NCBI GenBank assembly: GCA_001600635.1
Contig: BCKL01000008.1
Span: 418,506 to 482,505, forward strand
Direction: 5' to 3'
DNA: 64,000 nucleotides
Source of the DNA: Leucosporidium creatinivorum
Taxonomy: Eukaryota; Basidiomycota; Microbotryomycetes; Leucosporidiales; Leucosporidiaceae
A program made the position numbers and the translations under genes. The notes under the pieces were generated by a model. It ran no database searches and had not been told where the DNA came from. It was given only the letters and a program-made list of their open reading frames with translations. Shown here piece by piece: positions 22,613 through 33,669 of the stretch (position 1 is its first letter; each line of letters begins with the position of its first letter).

Positions 22613-25057
22613 TTACAAGAAGCACACCGCCAGCCCCTTCTCCTCGGCGAACTCCCTCCACTCGGGCGCAACCCCCGTCCGATCCGCCTCCTCCCACAGC
22701 TTCTCAATCGCCCTATGGTTCTCCACGAACGCTTTCCCCGGCCCACACGCCAGCAGTCCATCTCTACACACCTCACGATCAGTTTCGGCGATAGCGACGG
22801 TGCCGGCGAGGAAGTAGATGGGACAGCGAGCGGCGTCGATGAAGATGGCGGGAGCGTCGGCGGATGGCTCGACGAGTGCGGAGGAGAGCTTGATGATTTG
22901 GGCGAGGGCTTTGCGAAGGGGAGTGGCGAGAGGGCCGAGGCGGAAGAGGGAGGAGTGGAGGTAGATGAGGGCGGTCTGTGGTGGAGTAGAGCGGAGGTCA
23001 GCTCACACTCGGCGGGATGGGCGAGAAGCAAGAAGACTCACATGTCGCCACATCTCCTGGGAAGCGAGATCAGCGACGTAGCTGGCGCTGTCGGTCGCCG
23101 CCTCCATCGCGAGCTGAGCATCCGGCGCCCAAGTCTCAATCCTCCTCTTGATCTCCAGACCTCGCTGCGTAACGACTTGAGGAGCGAGGGTCGGCACTTC
23201 GGCGATGAGGTTGGAAATGTCGGCGAAGCAGAGGAGGAGGCCGACTGGTAGGCCGAGGTGGATGGAGAGGGTACGGCGGTTGACTGGATCCTGAGGCGCT
23301 TCGGGGAGGAGTGGGTCGGGGATGTCGCTGAGCTGGAAGAGTGTTGGTCGTCCGCGAGTGCAGACGGAGCGCCAAACGTCCTTGTAGCAGTAGCAGCGCA
23401 TCGCCAGATCTTCGCACTGCGCGTTGACGGCAAAGTTGTAGGCCGGGCGATTGCCGAGCTCTTGCTTGGTGAAGGCTTCCCCGGCGAGCTCAAGGAATCG
23501 AGCGGGAGCGGCGCCGTGGCGGTTGATCTGTCGAAAAGAGCGTCGGGTCAGTTGTCGGCGCTGCTTCGTGGCCTCGAAGAATGTTGGGAGACTGACCTGA
23601 GCGAGTCGCATGTCGAGGATAGCTCCCAGTCGAACTGGCAAAGAGATTGCTGGGTTGTAGAGAAGCGAAAGGCATTGCTGATAGTAGCGAGCGGCCTTGG
23701 CATCCCACTCCTCGAACTGGTCGCTACGCTCCTTGAGCAGGACAGACGAGTAGTGAGAGCTACACCAGCTCGCTGTAGAGAGAAGAAGGAGGTCAGCCTT
23801 CGTCGAGATGACCCCACCCTGTCGTCGGTATCAGCCACCCTGTCGTCGAGATCACGCCCTCGCTCGACTCACAGATGGCAGCTCGGCCGAGGTCGTTGTC
23901 AGGACCCATCACGAGATCTCTCATACGGTGATTGACGAGCTCGCGAGCCTTCGTAGGGATGGAGTAAAAGTAGCTGTTGTTAAGGCTTCTGTCTGGGAAC
24001 AAGAAGTAAGGCGTTAGCTTTCAGAAAAAACCAGAACCTCGGCTCGGCTCACAAAACGACCACCACTGATCAGCGAAATCTCGGACCTCGTCCAGGGTAC
24101 TGGTGTCGGGTGGTGCGCCCAGCAGCTCCTTCTCCCAGCCTAGGGCGTCCTCGAGATCCCTCATTGTCGCCGTCGATGCGTTGGCCTCCGCCGAGGGTCC
24201 TTGCTCAAGAAGCTGAGCCGGTGCGGCAGCCGCGTGCGGTGTAGGACCAATGAGAGACGGCAAGAAGTCCAAACCTCCTGCTCCTGCGTCGACTGCGCCT
24301 AGGAGGTCGTAGAGCGAGAGGTCTTGGTCGAAATTGGCGAAGGGGAAGGCGGCGGGGAACTCGGGCATGGACAGGTCAGGGAAAGGGAGAGGTTGTAGGA
24401 GTGCTGAAGGTATAGCACCTGTTGGTGGCGGCTGCTGCTGTTGAGGCGGAGGGGCGACGGCGAAAGAGCCAAAGGAAGGAGATGGGTGCGAAATCGCCGA
24501 GCCGCTCGGGCTCGGAAGGGGAGGCGCTGGGGGCTGATTCGGTCGGGAGGAGGCGCCGGCGTATGATGTGCTGGCTAATGGGATACCTGGGGGACGGGTG
24601 GAGAGCTTCGAAGTTGAAGGGGAAGCGAAGTGGTCGGGAGGACGTGAAGTCGACTCGGTGTCCGCTCGTTTCGCCCGAGAAGGGCGTTGGGAGGTCGGCA
24701 CGCAGATGAACTTGCCCTTGATACATCGAGTGCACGAGTCGCCTACGAATTGCTCGGTGCACTTCTTCTTGCGACCTTCAGGGAGAGGTCGCGGGTCAGC
24801 TCCAGACTCTCCTCCAAAATACCTCCGATTCTCACCCTTGCAAGTTCCTGCAAGCACGAGACGGATCAGCACAGGATACATATCGGAAGCTGCACGACAT
24901 ACCGCATCCTGTACGACTCCTCGGGCCCTCGTTCCGCTTCTTCTTTGGAGGCGCGGCAGGGGATTGACTCTGCACAGCATGCAGCAGGCTCAGCTGGGCA
25001 GGGGACAGGCCAAAGCACGGTACTCACGTTTGCTGTAGAACTCTGAGTCTCCTGCAT
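22613..25057 (-). CDS. Zn2Cys6 fungal transcription factor
   Basis: Eight exons (25028-25057, 24903-24969, 24836-24847, 24053-24775, 23873-23992, 23597-23772, 23042-23527, 22613-22975) give 658 residues. After the basic stretch PPKKKRNEGPRSRTG comes the binuclear cluster CGTCKGRKKKC then CTRCIKGKFIC (C-x2-C-x6-C-x8-C-x2-C-x6-C), a DNA-binding zinc cluster unique to fungi. A Pro/Gln/Ser-rich linker (with poly-Gln) leads to a helical C-terminal part (for example EELGNRPAYNF-like helices and TLFQLSDIPDPLLP) resembling the fungal-specific transcription factor domain. One cysteine-bearing segment of the cluster comes from a 12-nt microexon. The regulon is unknown; the neighbouring copper amine oxidase and permease are candidates by position only. 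Confidence 0.85.
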
Positions 25058-25442
25058 GGCCCTCGACGTCAAACAGAAACAAGCAGAGAGGAAAGCGCAA
25101 TCAAAGAGCGAGGGCAGCCGCGCTCTCTGAATGAGTGGGGCGGGGGCGAATGCTGCTGTACTGCAGTCGCCGGGGCGAGAGTGCGCAGCTATGGTCCGAG
25201 TACTGAACGGCAGAACAGGTCCGCTCGCGGTCATCCCGTCGAAGCTCGGCGCCCCCCTTTTGCTCGGTCGAGGTTGAGAGGCTCCGAGTTGTCGAGCAAG
25301 TCGCGCTCTTTCGCTGCTGAAGGGTCGCTGTCAAGACCACTGACTCTATTCTAGCTCCCATTATCTACAGCCAGGACCCCGCGCCCCGAAAGGCCGATCC
25401 TGCGTTCGTCGAGTCTACGCCGACCATCGCCGAGCTCTAAGA
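25058..25442. promoter_or_regulatory. Promoter region of the Zn2Cys6 gene and 3' flank of the amine oxidase gene
   Basis: 385 bases between the start of one minus-strand gene and the stop of the next one upstream. No further gene seen. Confidence 0.4.
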
Positions 25443-28400
25443 CTACAGGTTGGCTTGCTTGCAGCACGACACGTCGGCCTTGGTACTCTTATTGAAGAGC
25501 TGAGTGCTCGGGGCAACGTCGAGGGCAGGATTCTGCTCGAAGAAGCCAACGGGCTGAGGGGAGACAAGAGGATGAAAGGCGGGAGGAGAAGAAGGGAAGG
25601 TCAGCTCCTGTGACGAGTAGTGAAGGTTCCAAACTCACCTTGAAGTGCATCCTGAACGTCTCGCTCGGCATAACTGGCCAGTCCTCACTCTTAGTATTGT
25701 GAGTGAATCCGAGGGTGAACCAGAGCACGCTGGTAGTGGCCGAATCGTCGACAAGTGGCCTTCCTCGAGAAGCCCAAGTCCTGCACCCGCCTTGACCGCC
25801 GACCGACTGCCAGTTGTGCTCGCCGGCAGCGTACATCTCCTCCTCGCTGTGCTTGGTGACGTGGACGTGGTTGTAGCCGAACTCGCCACGGATCCCGTGC
25901 ATACTGTCCTCATGTGCGAGAGCCAGCTGGGTCGGAGGAGCTGTGGAATGCCAAAGAAGCAGAGACGAGCGCAAAGGAAAAAAGAAAGAGACGACCGTAG
26001 AGGGACAAAGGCAGAGACGAGCGTCAGCGCCGAGCCGAGAAATTGAGCGAGAGAAAGGTTCAGCGACTGACCGACGAGCTTGTATCCAACAGGACGACCA
26101 GAAAAACGGTTGAGCTTGGTGGGGTTGACCATCTTGACGACTAGTACGGCGAAAGATTAGCAAGCGCTCGTCGAACCCTAGCGCCGAAATCTCGTCGAAG
26201 CTGCTCACCTCGGTTCGTTTGCCAGTCGAGGTTAAAGGCCGACTCGTTGACGATCGGGGTCGTATGAGTCTCGAAGCCGACGCCGTATGGGTTCCCAGGT
26301 CCTCTGGCCATGGGCAGAGTCTCCTCGTAGACGATGGCCGAGTTCTCGTAGTCGTCGATGGCAGGCTCGATGCGGAGGTTGAACAGGTGTTGATGGTGAG
26401 AAGCGAAGATACCGGGAGATCTAGAGAGAGCAGTGGGTCAGCATCAGGTCGGAAGCGGAGAGAAGACTGTTCGGCGGAGAGGGGCAGGCGAGAGAATGGA
26501 CAAGGCGCAGGAGGAAAGAAGAGGTCAAACTCACACGACAGTGCCAAACTTGATGCTGGCGGCGTCGACTCCATCCTCCTCAATGGGGGTGACCGACATG
26601 ATGCCCGTGGCGCGAACCTCCCAGTGAAGAACTCCCGCCGTGTCCTGCTCGGCGAAGCCGGTCAGCGAGCTCACCAGCAACAGGCGGCCCAGCTCAGCTG
26701 CTGAACAGCTTGCCGACCGCTCCAAGTTAGTGTAGCCACTCACGAAGATCCAGTACAGCGCGTATTCGTAGTTGCCGACGGTGAGGATGAGTTGGAGAAC
26801 GAGCTCACGAGCGCGAGTGACGTCGGCGCGGCCTGTCCGAACATTCGTGTGCTTCCAGCTTATTCCCGCGTCCTATGAGGAGATCAAGGGGGAAGAGGAT
26901 AAGCATTGAGTAGCAGAGGGCAGGAGAAGGACGAGCAGCGAAGGCAGCTTGACATCGCCGAGCGCCGAGCCCCCGCCTAGCGTCGTCGAGCTGCATCGTG
27001 ACGTCGCTAAGCTGTAACTCACCTGCTCGTGCATGCAAATGCGGTTAGGAAGCACTACAGGCTGTCCATCGGCGTCACAGCCGAGCCCATCGATGTCTGA
27101 GGAGCGGAAAATCGAGATTAGCCTCAGTCAAGGAGGAGACTAACGAACAGAACTCGCAGTGAATTGTTCCGAGGCAGTCACATCCGAGCTGAAGGTTATT
27201 GGAGGCCTGTCCAGCTCCGCACTCGCCTGTGGAGTAGCAAAGAAGTGAGATTAGCGTCGGCCGAGCAGTTCGGCGACTTAACTCACCGAAGTCGTACGCG
27301 CTCTTCCTGTGTACAGGACTACGGGGATCTCCGTACGGAACCTGCATCTCGTTCGCCGACATCCTGTAGAAGATGGGACGGCCATCGTACTTGACGTCGC
27401 GAAGAATCATCCCCTCGCGGACGTCGAAGTTGAGTACAAACTCCCATTTCTGCCAGCGAACGACCTCGCCATCGACGGTAAAGCTGACCCCCTCGGGTTG
27501 CCTGTATCGAGGTAGTTGGTCGGAGGTCAGCACTGGCGGACATGGGGCAGCAGACCGCGACGACGACGAGCGCCGACTCGAGACGACGGCGATAAATGCC
27601 GAGACCAGGATGGGAGTGGAAGGCGGTGGGAGAGATGCGACGAGAAATCGATGAATACCGTTGACTCACGTGATGTGGATGGGCTTCAGATCACGACGAA
27701 GTCCTCCGGGGATGAGCTCGGGGGCGTACTCTGAGTCTCCATGGTGCTTGTAGCGAGTGTTGGGGTCGGTGGAGGCGTCGAAATCAGCCGTAGTGGGCAT
27801 GCGGTCGATTCTGATCACCGAGAAGTCCCTCCCATCGACCTGAAGACGCAAGGGTCAGCTTCGGCGAGGAGAACGGTGCGCCGAGCCGGCTGAAACGTCA
27901 CTTACAACAGCAGCGAAGTCAATTGGGTGCCCGTAAAAGCAAGCTCCGTGGTTGGACTTGGTCTCCTTCGAGTTGAGGAACATCCAGACCTTTGTAAAGC
28001 TCGTGAGCGAGTTTTCGGGGCCGAGCATCGCCTAAAAGGCTTACCTCGAAGAGACGGAGGGATTGAGGCTCGTCGTCGGTTCCGTCTGTATACGAAGGGG
28101 ATCAATATTGTACTGCAAAAGAGCGAAGTGGCCCGAAACTCACAAGGCCAAGGCTCGGCGACGACTTCGCACCCCTCGGGCAACTGCAATCGCTCGAGCT
28201 CCTTCTTGACCAAGGGCGAGTCCAAAGCACCCTTGGCGACTTTGAACATCTCCTCGTCGTCTCCTGAAGAGGTGAAGGAGAGAGGAGAGTTAGTAGCTGT
28301 GCGCATGCCACATCACCGAACCTCGGCTCAGCCTCAGACTCACCAGCGCCGTGCATACCCTCCAGCACACGTTGACCGACCACTTTGGCGTGTGATAGGT

Positions 28401-28698
28401 CCACGATGCACTCGATGAACTTTTGATCCCCTTTGAAGTAGAAGAGAGCTTGGGCGCGACGAGGAGGAAGAGGGGGAAGGGGAAGACCGGCGTTCTCGGC
28501 TTTGAGGTAGGCGATTACGAGCTTCTTTTGAGGCTCCATTAGAACGATACGGCGAAAGGACACCTCCTGGTTGGCGTTGTGCCGTTTGACGGCGGCGGAG
28601 GCGAGGCGGAGCTCCTCCTTGGTGAGCGAGGAGAGAGGGTGAAGAGCGGGCAGAGCATCGCGAAGGCTGCTGAGAGAGTCGAAGGAGGTTGTAGCCAT
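25443..28698 (-). CDS. Copper amine oxidase (topaquinone enzyme)
   Basis: Fourteen exons (28344-28698, 28144-28263, 28045-28085, 27906-27989, 27670-27839, 27287-27501, 27158-27226, 27023-27096, 26744-26872, 26535-26644, 26209-26420, 26073-26141, 25639-25940, 25443-25553) encode 686 residues. It oxidises primary amines to aldehydes with release of ammonia and hydrogen peroxide. The topaquinone site TVGNYEYALYW has the precursor Tyr411. Copper ligands are seen in HHQHLFNLR (His465, His467) and in GFTHNTKSEDWPVMP. The N-terminal N2/N3 domains (HPLSSLTKEEL and CVVAEP-type segments) and the metal-edge end FFEQNPALDV are present. Length equals the family norm. No signal peptide or SKL end is obvious. 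The intron between 27158 and 27096 starts with GC. The gene is divergent from an amino-acid/amine permease, which suggests amine use as nitrogen source. Confidence 0.95.
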
Positions 28699-29296
28699 TG
28701 TGTTGGGATCTCAAGTGAAGGAGGAAGAAGAGCGAGGGAGGCGGAGAAGCGCTGAAAAGCCCAGGTTCTCAGCGCGGGGTCGAAGCGCGCCTTTGAGACG
28801 GCGGCTCCACGTTCAATTCGGCCGACAAATCCACCGTCTTGTGTGAGCTGAGATGCTACAGAAGAGACGCAGATAGAGTTTGAGGAAAAGGAGAGGACCG
28901 AGCCACAGGAGTCAGCTTGCTGCGGCGCCATCTTAAACTACTGAACTGCCTCGTATCGGGTCAAGATTGCAATGAAAGCTTACGGTGTGTAAGGCTTGAC
29001 TTATTAAGAGCGCGCCTCTCTGTTATCGAGTCGAGAAAGATCGAGATTGGACGTCGAGCTCGCCCGATTTGACTTCGCCCTTCTCTGCATCGTTCTCTCC
29101 TTCCTATCACCACAAGATAGCGAGCTACAGCTGTAGCGACGTCTCTTTCCTCTGATCCAACACCCAACGATAGCCTGTAAGTCATCCTCTTGCCTGCTCG
29201 GATCTCTTGAAGCCGTCCCCTCCTTCTCTCAGCTTTCCAATCACCCTGACCCAATCGCTCCTTCGTTTGCGCGCTTGCTGATCATCCCGCCGAAAA
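28699..29296. promoter_or_regulatory. Divergent control region between amine oxidase (-) and permease (+)
   Basis: 598 bases between the start codons of two genes with a plausible joint role in amine uptake and oxidation. GATA-type nitrogen-control sites (HGATAR) would be expected; a few GATA cores are visible (for example ACAAGATAGCG near 29114, CCAACGATAGCC near 29165), but such short sites arise by chance. Co-regulation is inference. Confidence 0.45.
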
Positions 29297-31708
29297 ATGC
29301 AGATACCTTCCATATCATCTACCATGGAGGAGACGCCCAAGACTGGCATCTACGCTGCTCGCGCCGAGGAAGTCGTCGAGGAACCGGTCACCCTAGAGCG
29401 CCACTCCTTCGGGATCCTGGGACTATTAGGCCTCGCTTGTATTGTCACATGTGAGTAGGCTTCCAGGGCCCGCTCTCATACCCCCGAAGCCACTGGCTGC
29501 CGTTCGTCGGTCGCCAAACTCGGAGGCTGTCGAAAGGGCCACAAGTCCGAGCTGCTCCCGCTTCATTCGCTTATCGGTCGCGCTTCCTCTCACAGGCGTC
29601 TTCACGAGCGTTTTGACCACACTCGCCACCGGCCTCACCAGCGGGGGTGTAAGCTAAAGCTCGCTGCTCGCCGTTTCGTCGTTTCGCCGAGGCTGACTTT
29701 TCGCCTCCAGCCCGTCCTCCTCCTTTACGGGCTCTTCTTTGCCGCAGCAGGGGCTCTCCTCATTGCTCTATCTCTCGGAGAGCTCGCCTCCGCCTTTCCC
29801 ACCTCGCGAGGACCAATGGAATGGACTTACAATTTCACCTCTCCGTCTTGGCGCCGTCCTCTCGTGAGTCTTCCGCGAGCACGATTGACTCCAAGCAAAA
29901 GGCTGACGCAAAATACGAACTCTTCTCACAGTCCTACTTCGTTGGGCAGCTCAACTGGCTCGGCTACACCGTCATCGGCGCTGGCTTCTCGGTCCTCTGT
30001 GCCGCCCAAGTTCTCGCCCTCGTCGTGCTCAAGCATCCAGAGTTTGTCGTCAAGCAGTGGCACGTATGGATCATCGCCGAAACGTTCCTCTGCCTCGTTT
30101 GCCTCTTCAACATCTACGGAATGAAGGTGAGGCCGCGTGATTGGAAGATTCGAAAGCTCGGCGCTGACTTTGATCGCTTCTTGCTCGCTTACAGATCATG
30201 GCAATCCTCGACAAGGGCTCCCTCTACTTCTTCATCTTCACTTGGCTCTGCTATCTGATCATCCCCATCTCCTGCGCGCACGCCAACAACGCCACCCTTC
30301 AAACTCCCAAGTTCGCCTTGACCGAGTTCGTCAACGAAACAGGGTATGGCCCTTTTGTCGCCTTCATGGTCGGCCTATCGGGCTTGACGACCGCTTTTGG
30401 GGGTACGGATGCTATCACTCATATTAGCGAAGAAGTTCATAGCCCCGAACGTGACGTTCCCCGAAGTGAGTCCTCCTCTTCGGCGGTCTTTTCGGCACGC
30501 CTCTCTGCGTTCTAGCGCGCTCCAAGCTGACCTTCATTCACCAACAGCAATGTGGCTCGCCGTCGTCGCAGGCTTCCTCAGCACTTTCGTCCTCCTCATC
30601 TCGCTCCTCTTCGCGATGACCGACGTCGACCTGATTCTGGCCTCTCCAACCGGCATGCCTTACGTTCAGTTAATCTACAATGCGACTGGATCCTTTGCGG
30701 GCACCGTCTGTATGACCGTGCTGGTCCTTGCTATCACAGTACTCGCCCTCATCGGTAGGTGACTCTGCTCGGCGATCGCGCACAGGACGATGGACTGAGC
30801 TTTTTCCGTCCGCAGGTCTGATCCTCGCTTGCAGTCGTACGGCCTTCACTGTAGCGCGAGATGGTGGTATGGTTCACCCTACCTAGTGAGCTGATTTGCC
30901 GCTCAGGCCTCCGCGCCGAACTCTAATCGCTCATCTCGTTGCTTCATCAGCTTCGCCAAAGTCTCTCCCTCGAGGGGCGTCCCCGTCCGTGCCATTGTGC
31001 TGGTCAGCGCAACAAGCGGAGCTCTCGTCTGTACATACCTCGGTTCTTCCACCGCTCTCAACAGCTTCCTCAACTCGGTGAGCTCCATGATTCCCCTTCT
31101 TTCTCTCCACAAGTTGACTCTCTACCACCTCGATAGGTCATGATCCTCAACTGGGTCTGCTACTGTACGTGTTCCCTTTACTCGCTCCCCGCTGCGCAAG
31201 CTCATTGGCTCTCCACAGCGATCCCCATCATCGGCCTTCTCTGCTACAAGCGCCGATACGCTCGCCCCGGTCCCTTCCAGCTCGGAAGGCTCGGCTGGAT
31301 CATCAACATCCTAACCGTGCTCTACATGGTATTCCAAGGTGCGTAGCCTGCACCGCTGCTCAACCCCTCGGCTCAAGCTAACATCTCGGCGCTCGTCTAG
31401 GCATCTTCTTCGTGCTCCCTTACGGTCTTCCCGCCGCCGTGGACTCGATGAGTAAGCTCTCGTATCCGTTCTGGAGCTCTGGAGCTGTTCACCTGTCCCA
31501 TCAGAGCGTTGCGCTGACTCTGCTCGGCGCCGTCGCAGACTACTCCTCGGTCGTCGTCGTCGGCCTCATGTCCCTCGTTGTGCTGTCGTGGTTCATCACG
31601 GGCAGAGAACACTACTTGCGAGAGCCATCGGTGATTACTTATAGTGAGGAGAGGGGCGGGGCGGGCAGCTTTGACGGCAAGGGATCCGAAGGAGGTCAGG
31701 CGGCTTAG
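29297..31708 (+). CDS. Amino-acid/GABA-type permease, APC superfamily
   Basis: Twelve exons (29297-29450, 29596-29648, 29711-29863, 29932-30126, 30195-30465, 30548-30754, 30816-30885, 30951-31077, 31137-31164, 31219-31338, 31401-31451, 31539-31708) encode 532 residues in frame. The N terminus ERHSFGILGLLGLACIVTC, then ALSLGELASAFPTSRGPMEW with the conserved SAFPTSGG-like stretch, GGTDAITHISEEVHSPERDVPR, LACSRTAFTVARDGGM, SRGVPVRAIVLVS and ALNSFLNSVMILNW match the fungal GABA/choline/amino-acid permease branch (UGA4/BAT1-like). About twelve hydrophobic helices are visible. The most delicate junction is 30885/30951, chosen because it gives the conserved run ARDGG...YFAKVSPSRGVPV. The substrate is not predictable beyond amino acids or amines; position suggests amines handled by the adjacent oxidase. 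Confidence 0.9.
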
Positions 31709-32074
31709 CAGAGTCATAGTGGGGAGTCTGTCTCTCACTGCGTTCTAGAGGTGTCAGTTGGGTTTCCATTGTGCTTGCTATTGGAGTCGATCATCTGTTC
31801 AAAGTCCCCAGAGCGCCTTTGCGAAGCGAGCAGCTATCGCCGAACTTGAGTTGTCGCGCAAAAGCATCCAGAACTGCCCCCCTCAGCTTGATGCCGCCTC
31901 GAAAGCGCTTAGATAGCGTCTCTGTGTCAAGAGATATCCACCCGCACCCGCGAGGAGCGAGGAGCGAGAGGCGCCCTCTTTTCGCCGAGGCAATCGACTT
32001 GCCTCCGAGCGAGTCGAGTCGCGGCTGGCAAAGCTCTCTGTCTGCCCATAGCTCTCTCCAAGCCCTACTATAAG
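31709..32074. promoter_or_regulatory. Upstream region of the first NAD(P)-dependent reductase
   Basis: 366 bases between the permease stop and the next start on the same strand. Nothing specific recognised. Confidence 0.35.
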
Positions 32075-33563
32075 ATGCTCGTACTAGTCACTGCCATCTC
32101 AGGCTACATCGGCTCGGCTACAGCCCTTGCCTTCCTCCAAGCCGGCCACCGAGTTAGGGGCACAGTAAGGTCGGCAGCGAAGGCTGCTGCATGGTGGGCG
32201 GCGTATCCGGAATGTGAGGGGCGAGTCGAGTTTGTTCTAGTACCCGATAGTGAGCTCAGTGCTCGAAGAAGGCGGACAGAGGGGACAAGAGCTGACCTCG
32301 GCGCTCGGCTCGCAGTGTCGGTCAAGGGGAGCTATGATCTCGCCTGCGAGGGAGTGGACTGGATTGCGCATGTTGCTTCGCCGTTCACATTTGGTGAGCT
32401 ATTCTCCATGATGCTCCGCAGCTCAGTAGCTAAGTCTCGCGACTGCAGGTTTCGCTGATGCCGAGAGAGACATGCTTCAGGTGGGTCTTATTCTCGCTCT
32501 CTTCTGCTCCCCTACATCACTGCACCGTTCAAGATTCTGAAAAAACCCTTGGATCCACAGCCCGCCATCCGCGGTACCCTCGAGATCCTTGGAGCAGCGC
32601 ACAGGACCCCTTCAGTCTCGGCGATCGTCATCACCTCCTCGGTTGCGGCAGTACACGACTACGCTAAGGGCTCTCGACCTGAATATACGTACTCATCTAA
32701 ACATTGGTGCCCTCTCACCTACGACGAGGCCAAGGTGAGCCTTCTTTCGAGCGGGAAGGAGCTCGGCGATGGGAAGGTGAAGCGTCGAGGTGTGCTGACT
32801 CGAGTCTTGCTGCTCTCCAGATCAGCGATGATCAAGCCTTGATCTACACTGCATCAAAGAAGCTAGCGGAAGAAGCCGCCTGGCGCTTCATGGACACCGA
32901 AAAGCCATCCTTCACACTCTCGACGTGCGATCCCTTTAACTCTCTTCCGCTCAGCTTCCAACTCACCCTCTCCCTGCCAGCAGCATCCTCCCCGCCCTAG
33001 TCCTCGGTCGTCCCGCTCAACCTCTCACCTCTCTCAACGACCTCAATACCTCTGCCTCCTGGATCCGCGCCTTCATTGACGCCGAGGAGCTGCCTCCCCC
33101 TCCGATTCCCGTACGTCTGCTCTGCTGTCTCTCTGCTCCCTGCACTCGGAAGCTCATAGAAATCCTACTCCACAGGCCATGGTAGACATCTCCGACGTGG
33201 CGCTCCTCCACCTTCGCGCCCTCGAACGGAGCGAGGAAGCCAAGGGGAAAAGATACCTCGCTATTGGGCACAAGCTCGACCCTTCGCGGGTCGCTCGGGT
33301 CTTGAGGGAGTCGTTCCCCGGGCAAGCGGGGAGGTTTCCGAGTGAGGAGAGGGAGGAAGAGGAGAGCTGGGGGTGGGATGTGAGGAGGTGAGTCTTGCGC
33401 CGAGCCGAGCGAGAGGAGGCGAACGATTCGCTGACTTGTAGGACCCGACAGCACGGAGGAGGACCTCGGCGTCGAGTGGACGAGCTTTGAGCAGACGATT
33501 AGGGAAGCGGCGGGGCAATTATTCGAGTTGGAGAGGAAGGAAAAGGTTAGCTCGGCGCTTTGA
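32075..33563 (+). CDS. NAD(P)-dependent epimerase/reductase (extended SDR, GRE2/dihydroflavonol reductase-like), copy 1
   Basis: Eight exons (32075-32249, 32316-32393, 32449-32480, 32561-32734, 32821-32924, 32984-33110, 33176-33387, 33452-33563) give 337 residues. The nucleotide-binding motif at the very start is LVTAISGYIGSATALAF, a TGxxGxxG variant in which Ala-Ile-Ser replaces Thr-Gly-Ala. VDWIAHVASPFTF, PAIRGTLEIL, VITSSVAAV and the catalytic Y-x3-K (YTASKKLAEEAAW) follow. Such enzymes reduce aldehydes or ketones; the natural substrate is unknown. At the sixth exon a CAGCAG tandem acceptor occurs; the downstream choice (32984) makes the exon 127 nt, identical to the paralogue at 40639-42142. 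The end is ELERKEKVSSAL. Confidence 0.88.
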
Positions 33564-33669
33564 GCGGGCGAGAGAGGCGTTAGCTGCAGTTAGAGATAAG
33601 GAAGTGGTCGGTTTACATGATACTCAACAGACTAATCGACAGCCCCTGTCTCTATACACTCCCTTCTTT

